A DNA stretch of 64,000 bases from Mesorhabditis belari (GCA_958450365.1 CAUEEP010000743.1:7332501-7396500), one strand, 5' to 3'. Positions 32,676-57,050 are shown, counted from the first letter of the stretch. Made by a program: numbers and translations. Notes: a model not told the origin generated them from the letters alone.

Positions 32676-34678
32676 TTTCGATGGGAGAGTCGAGATCGAC
32701 TTGCCTGAAATTTTTCCTTACTAAAATACCCCTCATTCAAACAAAGGCAATCAAGAAAACCATTTCTTGACTCAATGAAGCAAAAAAGTAGAAAGAAGAG
32801 ATGAAATGAATAGAAAAGAAATGAGAGAAACTGATCCTCATCAAATCTCATCATTTTTTCATTTTTTCAATTCTTTTAATTAAATGAAAAACGAATGGGT
32901 GGTCGTATTTTAAATAAATGTTTGACAAAAAGAAAATCTTAAAAATGCTAGCTTTAATTAAACTTTGTAAGATTTACAAAGAAGCTTTGATCCAAAGAAG
33001 TCCAAAGAAGTCAAAGAGGCCGAACGGCGAACGGCTTGGCTAAAACTAGAACGGCGTGTTTTCCAGAAAATGATAGAAGCACTCAAAATAGATGCAAAAT
33101 TTTGAAAGGAACTACAGAATGTGAAGAAGAAGAAGAAGTAGAAGAAGAAGAAGAAGAAGAAAAAGAAAAAGAAAAAGAAAAAGAAGAAGAAGAAGAGACT
33201 TCGAGGGTGCTTATGGTAGTTGTGGCGGGGGAAGGGGGAGAACTCGTCTCCTCGATGACTGACATGAGAGTGAGGAGGCTCAGCCTTCTCCTTCTCCTCC
33301 TCCCGCCCTCCAGGCTCATCCCTCCCTTCTCTTTATATGAAGAGCACGTATTCTCCACCCCTTTTCCGCCATAAAGCTACTTATTACAGGAAAAAACCTT
33401 ACCACTTTTCCCTTTCTCTTTCAGAGCTGTGGTAGGTGATGCTCGATCTCGTCAACCACAATCAACGTCACAAAACAAAATTGAAAAGTAATGTGTCTTG
33501 AAGAAAATGGAAAAAAGTTGGCTCTCTGCTACTCAGTTTCTTTAAGTTTTTTTGTGTAAATAAAGTGTCTGGATTGTTTTTCTTCTGTTTCTACTAAATT
33601 TAAGAAAATTCTGATGAAAAACTGACTAAATGATGTATTTAATAGTTGTCTGGTAGTTGGTAATTCTGGTAATTCATGTCTGGTAATTTTGTCTAGTAAT
33701 TCTTTCTGGTAATTTTGTCTGGTAATTCAAGTCTGATAGTTGCTATTCTAGAAACAAAATTTCATTTTATCTAGCTAAATCCATCAGTATTTGACAGTAC
33801 TTGACAAGTCTAACTCATCACTGGGCTTAAGCTTAACAAACGTTCGCATTGTAACAAAGTGAAAATGAAATCTAGTGAATATTTTGTTTTTGTTTTAGGT
33901 TTTTTTTTTGTCAAAAAGACTGCTTAGAATTAAAAGAAATCTCTGTATATTGAGTGAGATACTTTTAGCCTTCACTGTCTCTTCTTTTCTCTCTTTTCCC
34001 TCTTTTCTCTCTTTTCTCTCTTCACCATGCTTGAATGCTGTACTTGAAGAAGTGAAAGTCACAGTTCCGATTTCATTTTCTCTCTTTCTATTTTGCAAAA
34101 AAGTTTCTCATAAGGATAATGATGAAATAAATGACTTCAAAAAATATAGCAAGCTTCTTGTTTAGTTAGTTTCTTGTTTAGAATGTTTTTGCATTGATTA
34201 CTTTGATTTTTCTTCTAGATAATGAGCATTTTCAGCATTTTCAATTAAAAGCATTTTCAAAAGAAGAATCAAATTGATGCTCTGCGTCTTTATTTGCAAA
34301 AATTTTTCGATGGAATTGAATTGACAAAAGTTTGATTGACGCTTTATGAAGAAACAGTCGAAGTCGACACCTGAAAGATGAAAATTGAGAAAACTGAGAA
34401 AACTGAGAGAAATATTGAGGCTTCTATGATCGTCTATTTGAGTAAAAAAACCCGATCGACCTTCTCCGAGTTCACAGGCATCTCAAGTGCCATTCCCCTT
34501 CTTTTTTAGGGACTCACTCTGATGTGCTTTCACTCGGAGACACGACATATGAAGTAGGAGAAGAGAAGAAAGAGACTCTTTCCTTTTTTTTCTTGAAAGA
34601 AACTCCTCTATTTTTCTTTTATAGATCTCTCTTCTCACTACTACCGGTTGTCTGTATCTGTGTGAAGTGACTCACCGT
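32676..34678. other. Spacer between the two collagens
   Basis: Upstream region of collagen A and downstream region of collagen B. It has a (GAA)n tract at 33119-33197, repeated GGTAATTCTGTCT motifs at 33645-33730 and CT-rich tracts near 33.98-34.02 kb. No splice-supported gene was found. Confidence 0.6.
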
Positions 34679-36693
34679 TTAGCGGCGAGTGCCGTCCTCG
34701 AAGAAGATGCCTCCGTCGAGGGAGCAATATTTGGGGCAAATTCCGCGCTCTCCTGGACGACCGTCGGATCCTGGGCCTCCAGGGCTTCTGAAATTCCTTT
34801 TCTACACAAAAAGCATTCCTTAGCAAATACCCGGGCTCTCCAGCATGTCCAGGCTCTCCAGCTTGTCCAGGGAATCCGCGACCTCCAGGTTGTCCAGGGG
34901 CTCCGGGGAATCCCTTTGATCCAGCGGGTCCAGCCTCTCCAGGTCTTCCAGGCTGTCCAGGGGCTCCAGGTGGTCCAGGACGAGCTGGCTCGGATGCTGC
35001 TGAGTTTCCAGGACGTCCAGCCTCTCCAGGAGCTCCACGGTTTCCAGGTGCTCCAGGTCTTCCAGGGGTTCCAGGTGGGCCAGGGTATCCACGGCCTCCA
35101 CCTTGTCCAGGGTTTCCGGGAGCTCCAGGTGATCCTAAATAATCTTTTCAATCTGAAAACTCGATTCTTTTTCCTTGTTGCTTGCGAATCAATATTTTAT
35201 GAAAGGGAGTCTCAAGGGGAAATCATTTTAAGCGAGTCTTCTCTAGGGCTGTCATTCCGTTCCGGTGAGGTGACCGCAACCGCGTTTCCCCTTTGTTCCC
35301 TTTTGAGAGACTACGGATTGCAAAAAAAAAGCGGCAACTGGCAGCGCATTCTTGTTTTCTCTTTGGCTTGCCCCCAAAAAAAACTATTTTCTCGACAATT
35401 TGTGATGTTTTCTCATCTCATTATACACAAAAGTTCGAAGCCACCTTGTTTTTCGTCAAATTCAGTTTTAAAGACAACAAAAAATGATCCAACGCTGAAG
35501 ATTCTTAATTTTTTTTTTACATATAGCAAGTTTGTGTTAAATCTAAGGCTTTGCAAGGAAAGATCAAGGGTTTTAATTGGCTATATATTGCCAGAATCAA
35601 CCCTGCCTGATCGCTTGAATTTCTCTCAAAAGCTAGCTGAATTTTGTGAAATTTCTAATGAAATGAAATGAAATGTAGTCAGTCAAAAGGCATTTTCTAA
35701 ATTCTATTTTCTAGACTCCTTCTAGACGAATAGAAAAATTGATTTTAGGTTGATTGAATTTGAAACGCAAAACTTATAGCTCTAGAAAGTTGATGAATCG
35801 AGACGAGTTGGCGAGAATCGACTTTCAATTTTTAACTCTTTCACTTAAGAAAGTACGTTTGTCTACTCGATGAAAAGGCTCTGTTTTTTCGGAAAAATCT
35901 TTTCTAGACCGAGATTCATCTTGATTTCGAATTTCTAAACCGTTTTTCAAAAGATTTAAAAACGAGGTGGCTAAAACGAGGCTCGGAACTTTTGTGTCAC
36001 CTTGTAGAGAAAGAGGGAAAAGTGAAAAGAACAAACAAGTGCTATACCTTTCTCTCCAGGAGCTCCAGGTGGTCCTTGATTTCCAGGTGGGCATGGTGTG
36101 CATGGAGTATCGGGGATCTCGTGACAGATCTTTGGGGCAGATCCAGGAGATCCGGGAGCTCCTTGGGCTCCTGGGCGACCAGGCTTTCCGTGACGTCCGG
36201 ACGCTCCTTGAGGTCCAGCAACTCCGGGAAGACAGCATCCTTAATTAATTATATTATTATAGTATTAAGCTTCTATAAGCTTCTATTGTTTATAGAATTG
36301 TTTGTTGTTGTTGTTTATTGTTGTTTATAGAACTATTGTTTATAGAACTAACCTCCGCATCCTCCAGCTTGCCTCTTTCCACGGGTCGAATTCGCGGGAT
36401 GAGCACGGAACGTGTACACTTCGCCGAGCACCTGTTGAGCCGAGATCTAAAGTTTTGTGAAGATAGCAAAGCTTTCGATTTTGCTTTTACCTCGCATTCG
36501 TTCATTTGGAGTTGAGCACGGGTATGGATGTCATTAACATAATTGGCAACCATCGGAAGTGAAATTCCGAGTGAAACCAAAGCCACTAAAGCATTTCGAG
36601 TGCTTAAACTTGAATTTCCAACAAACCAACGGTGAACACCGAGGCCACCCGAGAAACGAGAACAAAGGCGCGTTCGCGATGATATTCCTCCAT
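34679..36693 (-). CDS. Cuticle collagen B
   Basis: Exons 36627-36693, 36491-36585, 36353-36446, 36048-36239, 34831-35134 and 34679-34787 give 861 nt, 286 aa. It starts [10 protein letters not shown], with the ATG directly after a TTTTAG, as expected of an SL trans-splice site. Then come one membrane segment (about 11-35), furin-type RGKR (76-79), GGCGGCCLPG, Gly-X-Y blocks separated by a Cys cluster ([14 protein letters not shown]) and a short SAASEPA break, and the end [20 protein letters not shown], almost the same as collagen A. The intron 35135-36047 is 0.9 kb. A 105-bp piece of exon 34831-35134 reappears inside a Tc1-like element at 47867-47975. Confidence 0.94.
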
Positions 36694-37648
36694 CTAAAAC
36701 TTATAACAATTTGAAATGATAGATTAACTAGCTTATAACTATAGCTATAGCTCTTATAATTTATAAACTATAGCTCTTATAAACTTATAAACTCTTATAA
36801 CTCTATAACTTTTATAATTTATAACTAATTTAAACAAAATTAGTGAAAGAAAGGCTCGGGTTCAAATCCCCAAAACCGGTTTCTCAAAAATACTATAAAG
36901 AGTCAAAAGCAAGGTCACCTTTGGGAAGTGGAGCGGAATGCTTCAAGCAAGCGTTTGACTTGGTCGCTTATTTATAGCAGATCAGCTAGGAAGGGCGAGG
37001 GATATCAGGAGAACGAGTTGGCCAGAACCAATTCATGAAACGCTTCGTAAATGAGAGAAAAAAGTGACCCGTGTATCCCCGATTGCCCCTTCACCTTTGC
37101 CTCAAGAGCTCTCTGTTCCACTCTCGTCACCGCTCTCCGATTTTGTGAACGGCTAACTGATTTGAAAATATCCAGAAAAACATTTTCAGTAAATCAGCGC
37201 TTACTTGAGAGTCAGTCGATGGAAAGTCGGACAGAAAGAGAGGCTTTACAACAAAGTCTCTTTTTCTGGACAGCCTAATAAATGGCAATAAAGTTAGCAC
37301 AGAAATCAACTCAAAAATGAAATCATTTCTTAGCGTAAATGATTGAAAATGAAAGCTAATGAAGACAGCTAATGAAGACAGCATTAGCTAATCGTTTGCC
37401 AATACAATGTTTTTATTTTCCAAATGAAAAATGACAGAGAAGTTGGGATGAATAAAGGACACTCCCAAGGGAAATACTAGTGATGAGAGGGACCTTCTTA
37501 GAGGCCTAATACCGAAAATTGGAAGCGACAAGGCTCGCCTCTTCTCCCAAACTACCCACTCAATTTTACGGCGCTCAATACCTCTTCAAAGTCTTCCCCA
37601 ACTCTTTCTACCAATACTTGCATATATTCTTTTTTAATCTCAATTCAA
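36694..37648. promoter_or_regulatory. Divergent intergenic region, collagen B (-) and GLR (+)
   Basis: A 955-bp gap between two start codons facing apart, so it should contain both promoters. It has runs of TTATAACTATAGCTC near 36730-36830, and the inverted end of a mariner-like repeat (CTGGACAGCCTAATA) at 37264-37282. No core element can be named with confidence. Confidence 0.45.
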
Positions 37649-50016
<12,368 letters not shown>

Positions 50017-50397
50017 TGAAAGTAATAAAGCAATATTGTTTTACGATTACCCGTAATCACAGCTAATGATCAATAACAACAATAACAATAACAACAACAA
50101 TAACAACAAAAACAACAAAATAACAAATTATCGAGAGCTATCAACTGGAGTGAAGATATGTGCATTCCTCTTCTGTGAGTGGACAACCATCTGGGTGATA
50201 GAGATGCATCCAACAGGCTGTTATCTCGATTTTCTAGAAACAGAGGCTTGAAATAGAGCTATCTGCGGCTGACTTGAGCTTTTCGGCAGATAGTGAGATC
50301 AATGCACATTTAATTGAAACAAACAAAGCAATATAATTGTTCAAATTTAGCTTACAGCAAGAGATTGTTGATTGATCTAATCGTAGCATTAGATTTT

Positions 50398-50788
50398 CGA
50401 ATGGAATATTGTATTTTTCTGTTTCTGTTCTAATAGATCTTTTAGAAAGTCGAATTTTAGAATCGATTGAATCCTCATAGTCACCGTGATGAGCACCGAC
50501 AAAGATCTCGATCTGAAGAACCACGCAGTAGTCAAGGGACATTGTTTTGATGAAAGTAATAAAGCAATATTGTTTTATGATTACCCGTAATCACAGCTAA
50601 TGATCAATAACAACAAGAACAATAACAACAACAATAACAACAATAACAACAAAAACAACAAAATAACAAATTATCGAGAGCTATCAACTGGAGTGAAGAT
50701 AAGTGCATTCCTCTTCTGTGAGTGGACAACCATCTGGGTGATAGAGATGCATCCAACAGGCTGTTGTCTTGATTTTCTAGAAATAGAG
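50398..50788 (+). repeat. Duplicated 3' end of GLR gene, unit 2 (spare terminal exon 50461-50550)
   Basis: The second unit keeps the acceptor and the 30-codon open frame with the same stop, so it could serve as an alternative last exon encoding the same tail. Its downstream edge reaches to within 45 bp of the stop of TRMT44 on the other strand. Confidence 0.85.
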
Positions 50789-50829
50789 GCTTGCTTTCTT
50801 GCTCAAGAATTAGAGATCCAGTTCTAAGA

Positions 50830-53800
50830 TTAACTACTTACAGATGGATTCATCTTTGCTTTCTTCTTTTTCATTCCATTCCATTCTTCTTGTTTTCGCC
50901 AATCTCTGATTCGAACGTTTCCACTTTCGATCTAAATTCTTGACTTTCTGAATTCTTTTTAAAACAAACCCTAAAAATCTGATGCTGGTTCTTGATAAAA
51001 GTCTGAAGTCCGCCGTTTTGTTGCCTCATATAATCGACTTCTTCAGGTGGTAAAAGGGAAAACACGGACGCAATTGACAATGGATTTCCTTCACGCCATT
51101 CTCTGAACAGTTTTGTAAGTTTTGGGAGGAATTTCGATTGAAAATTGAATGAAATCAAAGTCAATTGAATGAAAATTTAATATCAAATGAAATCAAATCA
51201 AAGTCAAATCCAAACCCCGATTTTCTCTCCAATGTTTCACCGAGTAGAGCAGTGAAGATTCGCTTTGTGATTCGTTCGCGAACTTCTACTGGAACTCGTG
51301 AACAATTGAGCACCTGTAAGTTTGAGAAATATTTTCATAATGATGTAAATATAAATATTAGGTTGGCGACATTGAAATTTCGTTTGCGTTTCTCTTTATA
51401 GATTTTAACACTGTGGATACTACAGTGCGTTTCAAATTCGTAACTTAACTCTTAACAAATTCTTAACGGTGAATTTGAATTCTATAATTCAAATTCACCC
51501 TCTAAAACAGCGAATTTTGCATTTTGACCACCGCTACAACCATTAATCTTTTTCTATTAGAAAGAGCATGTCTTAAAACCTAAATAACACGAAAAAGAAG
51601 CAGATAGCTGTATTACCATCGCAATCTCTTCTGTTTTAAAGATATAATTATTGTGCTTTATTACGCGTCTTTTCTTTATTTCTTTGAAGAATTTTAATAA
51701 AAAAAAACTTATAGATGCTAGACGATTTCTAGTTTATTTTTACGAATAAATTTTGTTGTTGCTCAAAAACGAAATTTCAATGTCGCCAACCTATTGGGTT
51801 GGGGACTATGACTCGGCGCCGAAAATCAAAAAAATGTCTAAAACTTCTATTCGACTTTGTCAAATAATATGCGTTTGATATGAGTAGAATGGTTAACTAA
51901 TTCTCTACAAAATGACATTTAAAAGAAAATTCAAACAGCGCCTCCGCTCAAGAAAAAGCCATTTTTTCACAAAAACTACAAACTGTCATCTAGAAAAAAC
52001 CATTGGTGGGATCTTCCTGCAAATTTGGCAACTTAAGTAATTGAATGTGCTCTATCTTTTTTATATAAACACCAAAGAAGGTTTTTGTGAAAGAAACTGT
52101 TCAAATGATGAGTCGGACTCTTTGCCATTTTGACTAGCTGTGTTTGGGAGTCCATAAACTCCACGAAAGAAAAGCTTTGTGGAATCTCTCAAAAGGCATT
52201 TTGTAGAGAAATAGTGGATCCTTTTGATGAAACCAAACGTATATTTAAAGAAGGCTTTATGTGTGCAAAAAGTCCCTTTAAAGTTTGGCGCCGAGTCATT
52301 CTCCCCAACCCAATAATAGTTATTGATTTAGGTTTATTTTGCTTTGCTTTGCTTTGCTTCTATTTTTTCTCCTTCTTTGCTTCTATTTTCTTTCCTTCTT
52401 TGCTTTCTTCTCCTCACCTTTTCCTCCTTTTCTCGTGGCAAAAAAAGCGTTGTCGAATGTCCGGCAGTCAACCTAGCAATAACCTCGTCTAGATTCGGCT
52501 TCAATCCTTGTGATGGTATCGTGCAAACAAAACATTTCTATACATTTCCTTCAATACTAGTAATAAATTCTAGATATTACCCGTTTTGTGGAGGGTATGC
52601 TGAGTCGATCATCTCTTGTCTCATACCCAAGCTCTTCGCAAATTTTTCGAACGAATTGAAGAAAAGCGTCATACTGAAAAGAGAACTTGAAGATAAGCGA
52701 TAGTCAAATCAAACTTTGCTTTGATTAGGCCTTTTGTGACAAAATTTTCCTTTGAAATCGAATGGACAACACGGAAGCAAGAAGAAGTCACAGCCCAACC
52801 GTGCGGCCATAATCGGAATCCAAGGAGTCAACTCGTCACTGTGATTTCCGATTAAAAAGTCAACCGCCTCAAGATTGGGATCATTTGGTCGCGTCGGATC
52901 GACAACACCCTAGAAGTTTGTTTCCCTTTTCAAATTCAGACATAACCAGGCTTTCTTTTGTCTTACTTACTTTCTTGGCCGACTGGCTAAGAGCCAATGA
53001 TCTTACAAGGCAAGATCAATTGACTGAGTCGGCCAAATACTATGCAACCTAAGCCATTCAACGCAGAATTTTATGCTGATTTCGAATATTTATTCCGTTT
53101 TTGCTAAATGAGAATCTGTCATGAGTTATAAGCGTCTAAAGTTTTTTATGCGACTTATTATAAGCGACTCTGAAAATGTGGTAATTTGGGTCTTAGCGGC
53201 CTCCTGCTCCGGCTTGTGGACGTAAACGTGTGCAGCCGTGGCCAAGTGGTCCAAGGTTTGTTTTCAGAGCGAGGCCTCACGAGTTTGGTCCCCGCTTTGG
53301 CTTTTTTGCTTTTCTCAAGAAGTGCTGACTAGTTTCTTTGTTCGCGCGCACAATCCGGTTTCAACTGGCATATCGCTTTCATATATAAAGCTATAAGATA
53401 ATGCTGATCAATCGCCACTCAATGTTCGACTGGCTAAGAGCCCTGTATCTTAATCGAGAGCTGAAGGGTTCAATCCCTCCGGCTAGATGGCTCATTTTTC
53501 CATATATATGATCTTTTTCTTTTCTACATTTAGGAATTGTACTTGTGTATTGTTTGTACATTATTCATGTAAATAAATGTATTTCTTTTACTAAAATCAC
53601 CTCAATCAGCTTCGTGCCATTAAACAAATCTTGCCAAATTTTTCGTTTCCTCAAATCGATTCCAATGCCGTCGACCTTAAAGTGAAATGTTTTTAAGTGA
53701 AACTTTTGCATTCCACTTACGCCCAACTTATTCAACAAATGCACCAATAATCCATTTCCGCATCCAATATCGGCAAACTTTTTCGGGAAACGATCAATGC

Positions 53801-54816
53801 TTTTCCAAATCTCCTGAAAGTCTTGTCAAAATCAGTCTTGCCAAAGCCAAAGCCAAAGCCAAAGCTTTTCTTTCTTCAAACAAACCATCAAATAAGCACT
53901 GATTCCACAATCCTCAAAAACGAATTTCTGTGGATCTGTCGACTCTTTCCATTCCTTTATTTTTTGCTTTTCAATTTTGTTAACTGAATACAAAAATGTT
54001 ACCAAAACGAGCGGTTTCCCAAAATCTTCTTTAATTTTCAAATACGTGTACGCGTATTTCTCAGAGTCAATCAGACGATTTGTGATCACTTTTTGTTGAT
54101 CTAATTTCATTGTTTTCATCCATCTAATCTAAAAAAGAAGATTTAAAATCATATAACAAAAAAAAAACAAACAAACAAACAAAAAAATGCAAAAATGCAA
54201 ACCAAAGTCGGAAAAACGTGATCGCAAATCCATTTTTCTTGATGCTCGCTGCATTTTGAGTCTACTTCAACAGAAAGCTCACCACTAAATTATTGAATAA
54301 GTCATTTTTAAGTTTGCTGAAATTCTAGAGACCTTTTCTCATCGATTTGTCGAAATCGAATTGCATATGGAGCATTTAAATGTGGGTTTTTTAAATCCGA
54401 ATTCGGGGCGAATGTATAAAAGTGACAATGGAAAACGTCTAAATCATCTAAATCAAAAAAGATTAAAGAAAGCAACAAACCTGTAAAAAAGTGCATTTGA
54501 TAACAAATTGAGAAGATCGGTGTTCGCGGAATTAACTTATGCAAGTACTTTTCCTCAACATTTTCTGGCAGCTGAGTTTCTTTTAAACAAGACGCAACAA
54601 TCGAGTCGAAATCGGCACTCTGATCTGGTGAGAGCTCGGTGATTGCAATTATTCGTCGATTCACAGTGTGACATTGTGTACTCCAAAGGTATATCAACTA
54701 GAAAATAAAGTAATTAAAAGAGAACTTGACTCTAAATCTCTTACCTTTTTAAAACATTCCTCCAATGGATTCTCTTCTTCGTATCCCACTTTGTCAACGC
54801 ATAAAACTTTCATCAT
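50830..54816 (-). CDS. TRMT44: tRNA(Ser) Um44 2'-O-methyltransferase (TRMT44/Trm44)
   Basis: Exons 54745-54816, 54481-54697, 54333-54447, 54203-54284, 54003-54128, 53886-53954, 53721-53813, 53601-53675, 52715-52909, 52581-52673, 52418-52537, 51216-51313, 50970-51102 and 50830-50931 total 1590 nt, 529 aa. The core carries KFVFEDCGISAYLM, the AdoMet motif I DIGCGNGLLVHLL, GIDLRKRKIWQDL, IGNHSDELTPWIP, LPCCPFDF and IPSTKR. The C-terminal part has GGLQTFIKNQHQIF and VRIRDWRKQEEW. The enzyme methylates the ribose of U44 in cytosolic tRNA(Ser). The vertebrate C-terminal Cys-rich zinc finger is absent: the frame stops soon after KAKMNPS. GTAAGT follows there, so one more exon cannot be excluded. The long introns hold mariner-like elements (51361-52313) and tRNA-like pieces. 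Tail to tail with the receptor gene. Confidence 0.95.
51361..51791. repeat. Mariner-like element (GGTTGGCGACATTGAAATTT ends), TRMT44 intron
   Basis: GGTTGGCGACATTGAAATTT and AAATTTCAATGTCGCCAACC are exact inverse ends, flanked by TA. There is no transposase. The TA at its right border (51792-51793) is also the left TA of the next element. Confidence 0.85.
51794..52313. repeat. TTGGGTTGGGGACTATGACTC element, TRMT44 intron
   Basis: TTGGGTTGGGGACTATGACT...GGCGCCGA at the left and TCGGCGCC...GAGTCATTCTCCCCAACCCAA at the right are inverse ends with TA flanks. It directly abuts 51361-51791. Confidence 0.8.
52978..53490 (+). repeat. Three tRNA-related fragments in one TRMT44 intron
   Basis: GGCCGACTGGCTAAGAGCC at 52978, GCAGCCGTGGCCAAGTGGTC at 53231 (Ser/Leu-tRNA-like A box; weak T-arm GAGTTTGGTCCCC), and GACTGGCTAAGAGCCCTG...GGGTTCAATCCC at 53428. 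None has a paired acceptor stem. They sit in the intron 52910-53600 of a tRNA-modifying enzyme, probably by chance. Confidence 0.5.
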
Positions 54817-54970
54817 TTTGATCAATTCGAATCAATTCAATATAATAAAAATATATTTGAATAGATAAATGAAAGATAAAACAGTCAAAACGATCGGTTT
54901 GAGTTGATTGAATGTCGTAAAGATTTAAAGATGAGCTCATGTAATCGTTTTTAGTAATTGCTTGTTGTCT

Positions 54971-55110
54971 ATCTGCTGTTGACTTGAGCTTTTCGGCTGA
55001 TAGTGAGACAAATACAGATTTAATTGAAACAAACAAAGCAATATAATTGTTAAAATTTAGCTTACAGCAAGAGATTGTTGATTGATCTAATTGTAGCATT
55101 AGATTTTTCA
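54971..55110. repeat. Sequence shared with 50261-50399, upstream of TRMT44
   Basis: GACTTGAGCTTTTCGG through AGCATTAGATTTT is repeated almost unchanged in the spacer between the two copies of the receptor terminal exon. So DNA from just upstream of TRMT44 and DNA just downstream of it are copies. Confidence 0.85.
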
Positions 55111-55135
55111 GATTGGCAAAGTTGAGATCGAACAT

Positions 55136-55346
55136 CTAGATATCTAGATATCTAGACATCTAGATATCTAGACATCTAGATATCTAGACATCTAGATATC
55201 TAGACATCTAGATATCTAGACATCTAGACATCTAGACATCTAGATATCTAGACATCTAGATATCTAGACATCTAGATATCTAGACATCTAGATATCTAGA
55301 CATCTAGATATCTAGACATCTAGACATCTAGACATCTAGACATCTA
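55136..55346. repeat. ATCTAGATATCTAGAC satellite
   Basis: More than 12 head-to-tail units of a 16-bp sequence made of two 8-bp near-palindromes (ATCTAGAT, ATCTAGAC). It ends next to the mariner remnant at 55358. Confidence 0.9.
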
Positions 55347-55357
55347 AATAACTATTA

Positions 55358-55928
55358 GGTTGAGGAAAAAGTAATGTTGGTTTTGAATTCCCGTTGTTGG
55401 CAATTTTCCATTCCTTTGCTTATGCGATTTTTTTTTCAAATTGATATCACCTAGACACTTCTATACTTTCATATTATATTTGATTTTTACAAATTTTTAC
55501 AAATTTAACAATATTTTCAGGGACATTTTGCATTTTGCATTTTGCAAGACGAAAAGTTTCGACTTCGAGCCACTTTGTGGCATGATTTTAAATAAGGAAA
55601 AGCGACGAGCTTAGTTGGAAACTTCTGCCCCACGCACCTTTTGGTCCGGACCTGACCCTACCCAGATTATTTTTATTTCGATCGTTGAAGAGTTTTCTTA
55701 TGGGAGAAAAGTTCGAGAATCATGCACAGATCAAAAAAAGCAGTCAAAACTTATTTTGACTCGAAAACTCCCCATTTTTTTTGAGGATGCGATCAGGGAT
55801 TTGCGACAAAGATGGAAACAAGTCATCAATAATAATTGAGAACATCTCATTTGATTGATGTGCGTTTGTTTATGTTTTTAGCAATAAACAGTTTTGTGAC
55901 AAAAACCGATATTACTTTTTCCTCAACC
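55358..55928 (+). pseudogene. Decayed mariner element with transposase C-terminal remnant
   Basis: GGTTGAGGAAAAAGTAAT and its inverse ATTACTTTTTCCTCAACC are the ends, flanked by TA. Between them, across shifted frames, + strand pieces resemble the end of mariner transposases: a block before a Ser-Leu-Lys-Ser-Phe-Leu stretch, then FFEDAIRDLRQRWKQVI. Most of the catalytic part is gone and the frame is broken, so it is not active. Confidence 0.75.
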
Positions 55929-56269
55929 TAATAAAAACTTTCCTACTTGCTGAACGTTATCAAAATTTCAATAAACATTGAAAGAGCTATGTTCTAACTT
56001 AAACAAATCATTCAAATAAGTATGAAACACTTCTTGAATTGATTGTTTCATTGATATTAATATTGACATTAATTGACTGATTGTTTTGATAATTAAACGA
56101 TCTTTTCGATCGATCAAAGCATTACATGTTATTTAAACATCTTTGACTTTACATAAGCTTTTCATAACTCCAGTATCCGTCAGATAAACCTACAGGAAGC
56201 CTTTACAGCCTAATAATTAGAGCTTAGCATTGAAATTCTGACAAATCTTACTAACTGCCTGATCTTCTC

Positions 56270-56470
56270 TACTCTATATAAAATAAATCTCTGTCTGTCT
56301 GTGCACACACTACGCGCGTTCCCTTTGAGTATTTTAAAAAAACCCTGAAACACGTGTCTAATGAAATTTCATGTAGTTTTTGCAAAAAGTCATGGCAGGT
56401 CGGCACTGGCCGGGGTCGAACCCGGGTCATGTGAGGCGTGACGCGATCCACTGTGCCATGGGTGCAATTT
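56270..56470 (-). repeat. TATATAAA/CTGTCTGTCTG repeat with antisense tRNA-like end, copy 2
   Basis: CTACTCTATATAAAATAAAT and CTCTGTCTGTCTGTGC are followed on the minus strand by GGCACAGTGGATCGCG (A box) and CCCGGGTTCGACCCCGG (T-arm with B box). The outer four acceptor pairs (GCAC/GTGC) can form, the inner ones cannot. Same architecture as 45577-45870. Confidence 0.6.
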
Positions 56471-56544
56471 TTTGATTTTACACTGAAATTTGCATGGCGG
56501 GGTTTTCCAACACAGGGAATTCGTTTCTGGCAATCATTTTTACG

Positions 56545-57050
56545 ATTTCTGAAGTTCTTCTGCTGGTAGTAAGAATAAATACTTTTAAAAAAAAAAGAGT
56601 TTTTATGATATAATCCGTTTGCAAAACAAGAAAAAAAAACCCCACTTTTCAATGAAAAACCATTTCACAAAAAGAAAGAATCTTTCTTGAATGAAAGCAA
56701 AATCGGCGTTGACCGTTTTTCTATGCTTTATGCTCATTTTTTCAGCTTATCCTCATCTTTTTATCTTAATTACAATTTTGCAGAACTTCTTTTAATGTGT
56801 CATCGCTTTTTTTTTGGTCGATAAGCTCTAGAAGTGCAAGTTTACTGCTGAGCTCTGAGATCGTAAAAAAAATGGCATTCTGAAGTACTTCTGCTGGTAG
56901 TAAGAATAAATACTTTAAAAAAAAGAGTTTTTATGATATAATCCGTTTGCAAAACAAGAAAAAAAACCCCTATTTTTCAATGAAAAACCATTTCACAAAA
57001 AGAAAGGATCTTTCTTGAATGAAAGCAAAATCGGCCTTGACCGTTTTCTA
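56545..57050. repeat. Tandem duplicated block (two 170-bp copies with an insert)
   Basis: CTGCTGGTAGTAAGAATAAA to TCGGC(G/C)TTGACCGTTTT occurs at 56560-56715 and again at 56890-57045. The 160 bp between them (CTATGCTTTATGCTCATTTT to GAGCTCTGAGATCGTAAA) reappears at 58335-58485. Segmental duplication with later shuffling. Confidence 0.85.

Noticed and set aside
33036..33374. Glu/Lys-rich 112-codon ORF
   Set aside because: Driven by the GAA tract, with no splice-consistent neighbours and no similarity seen.
34667..35671. Plus-strand 334-codon open frame
   Set aside because: It is mostly the antisense of the collagen B Gly-X-Y exon, which is open on several frames because of its repetitive codons, extended into an intron.
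55136..55346. CRISPR-like or origin-like iteron array
   Set aside because: A simple 16-bp palindromic satellite without spacers in eukaryotic DNA.
56395..56465. Functional tRNA gene on the minus strand
   Set aside because: Only four outer acceptor pairs form and the inner ones mismatch. It sits inside a repeat with the same layout as 45577-45870.
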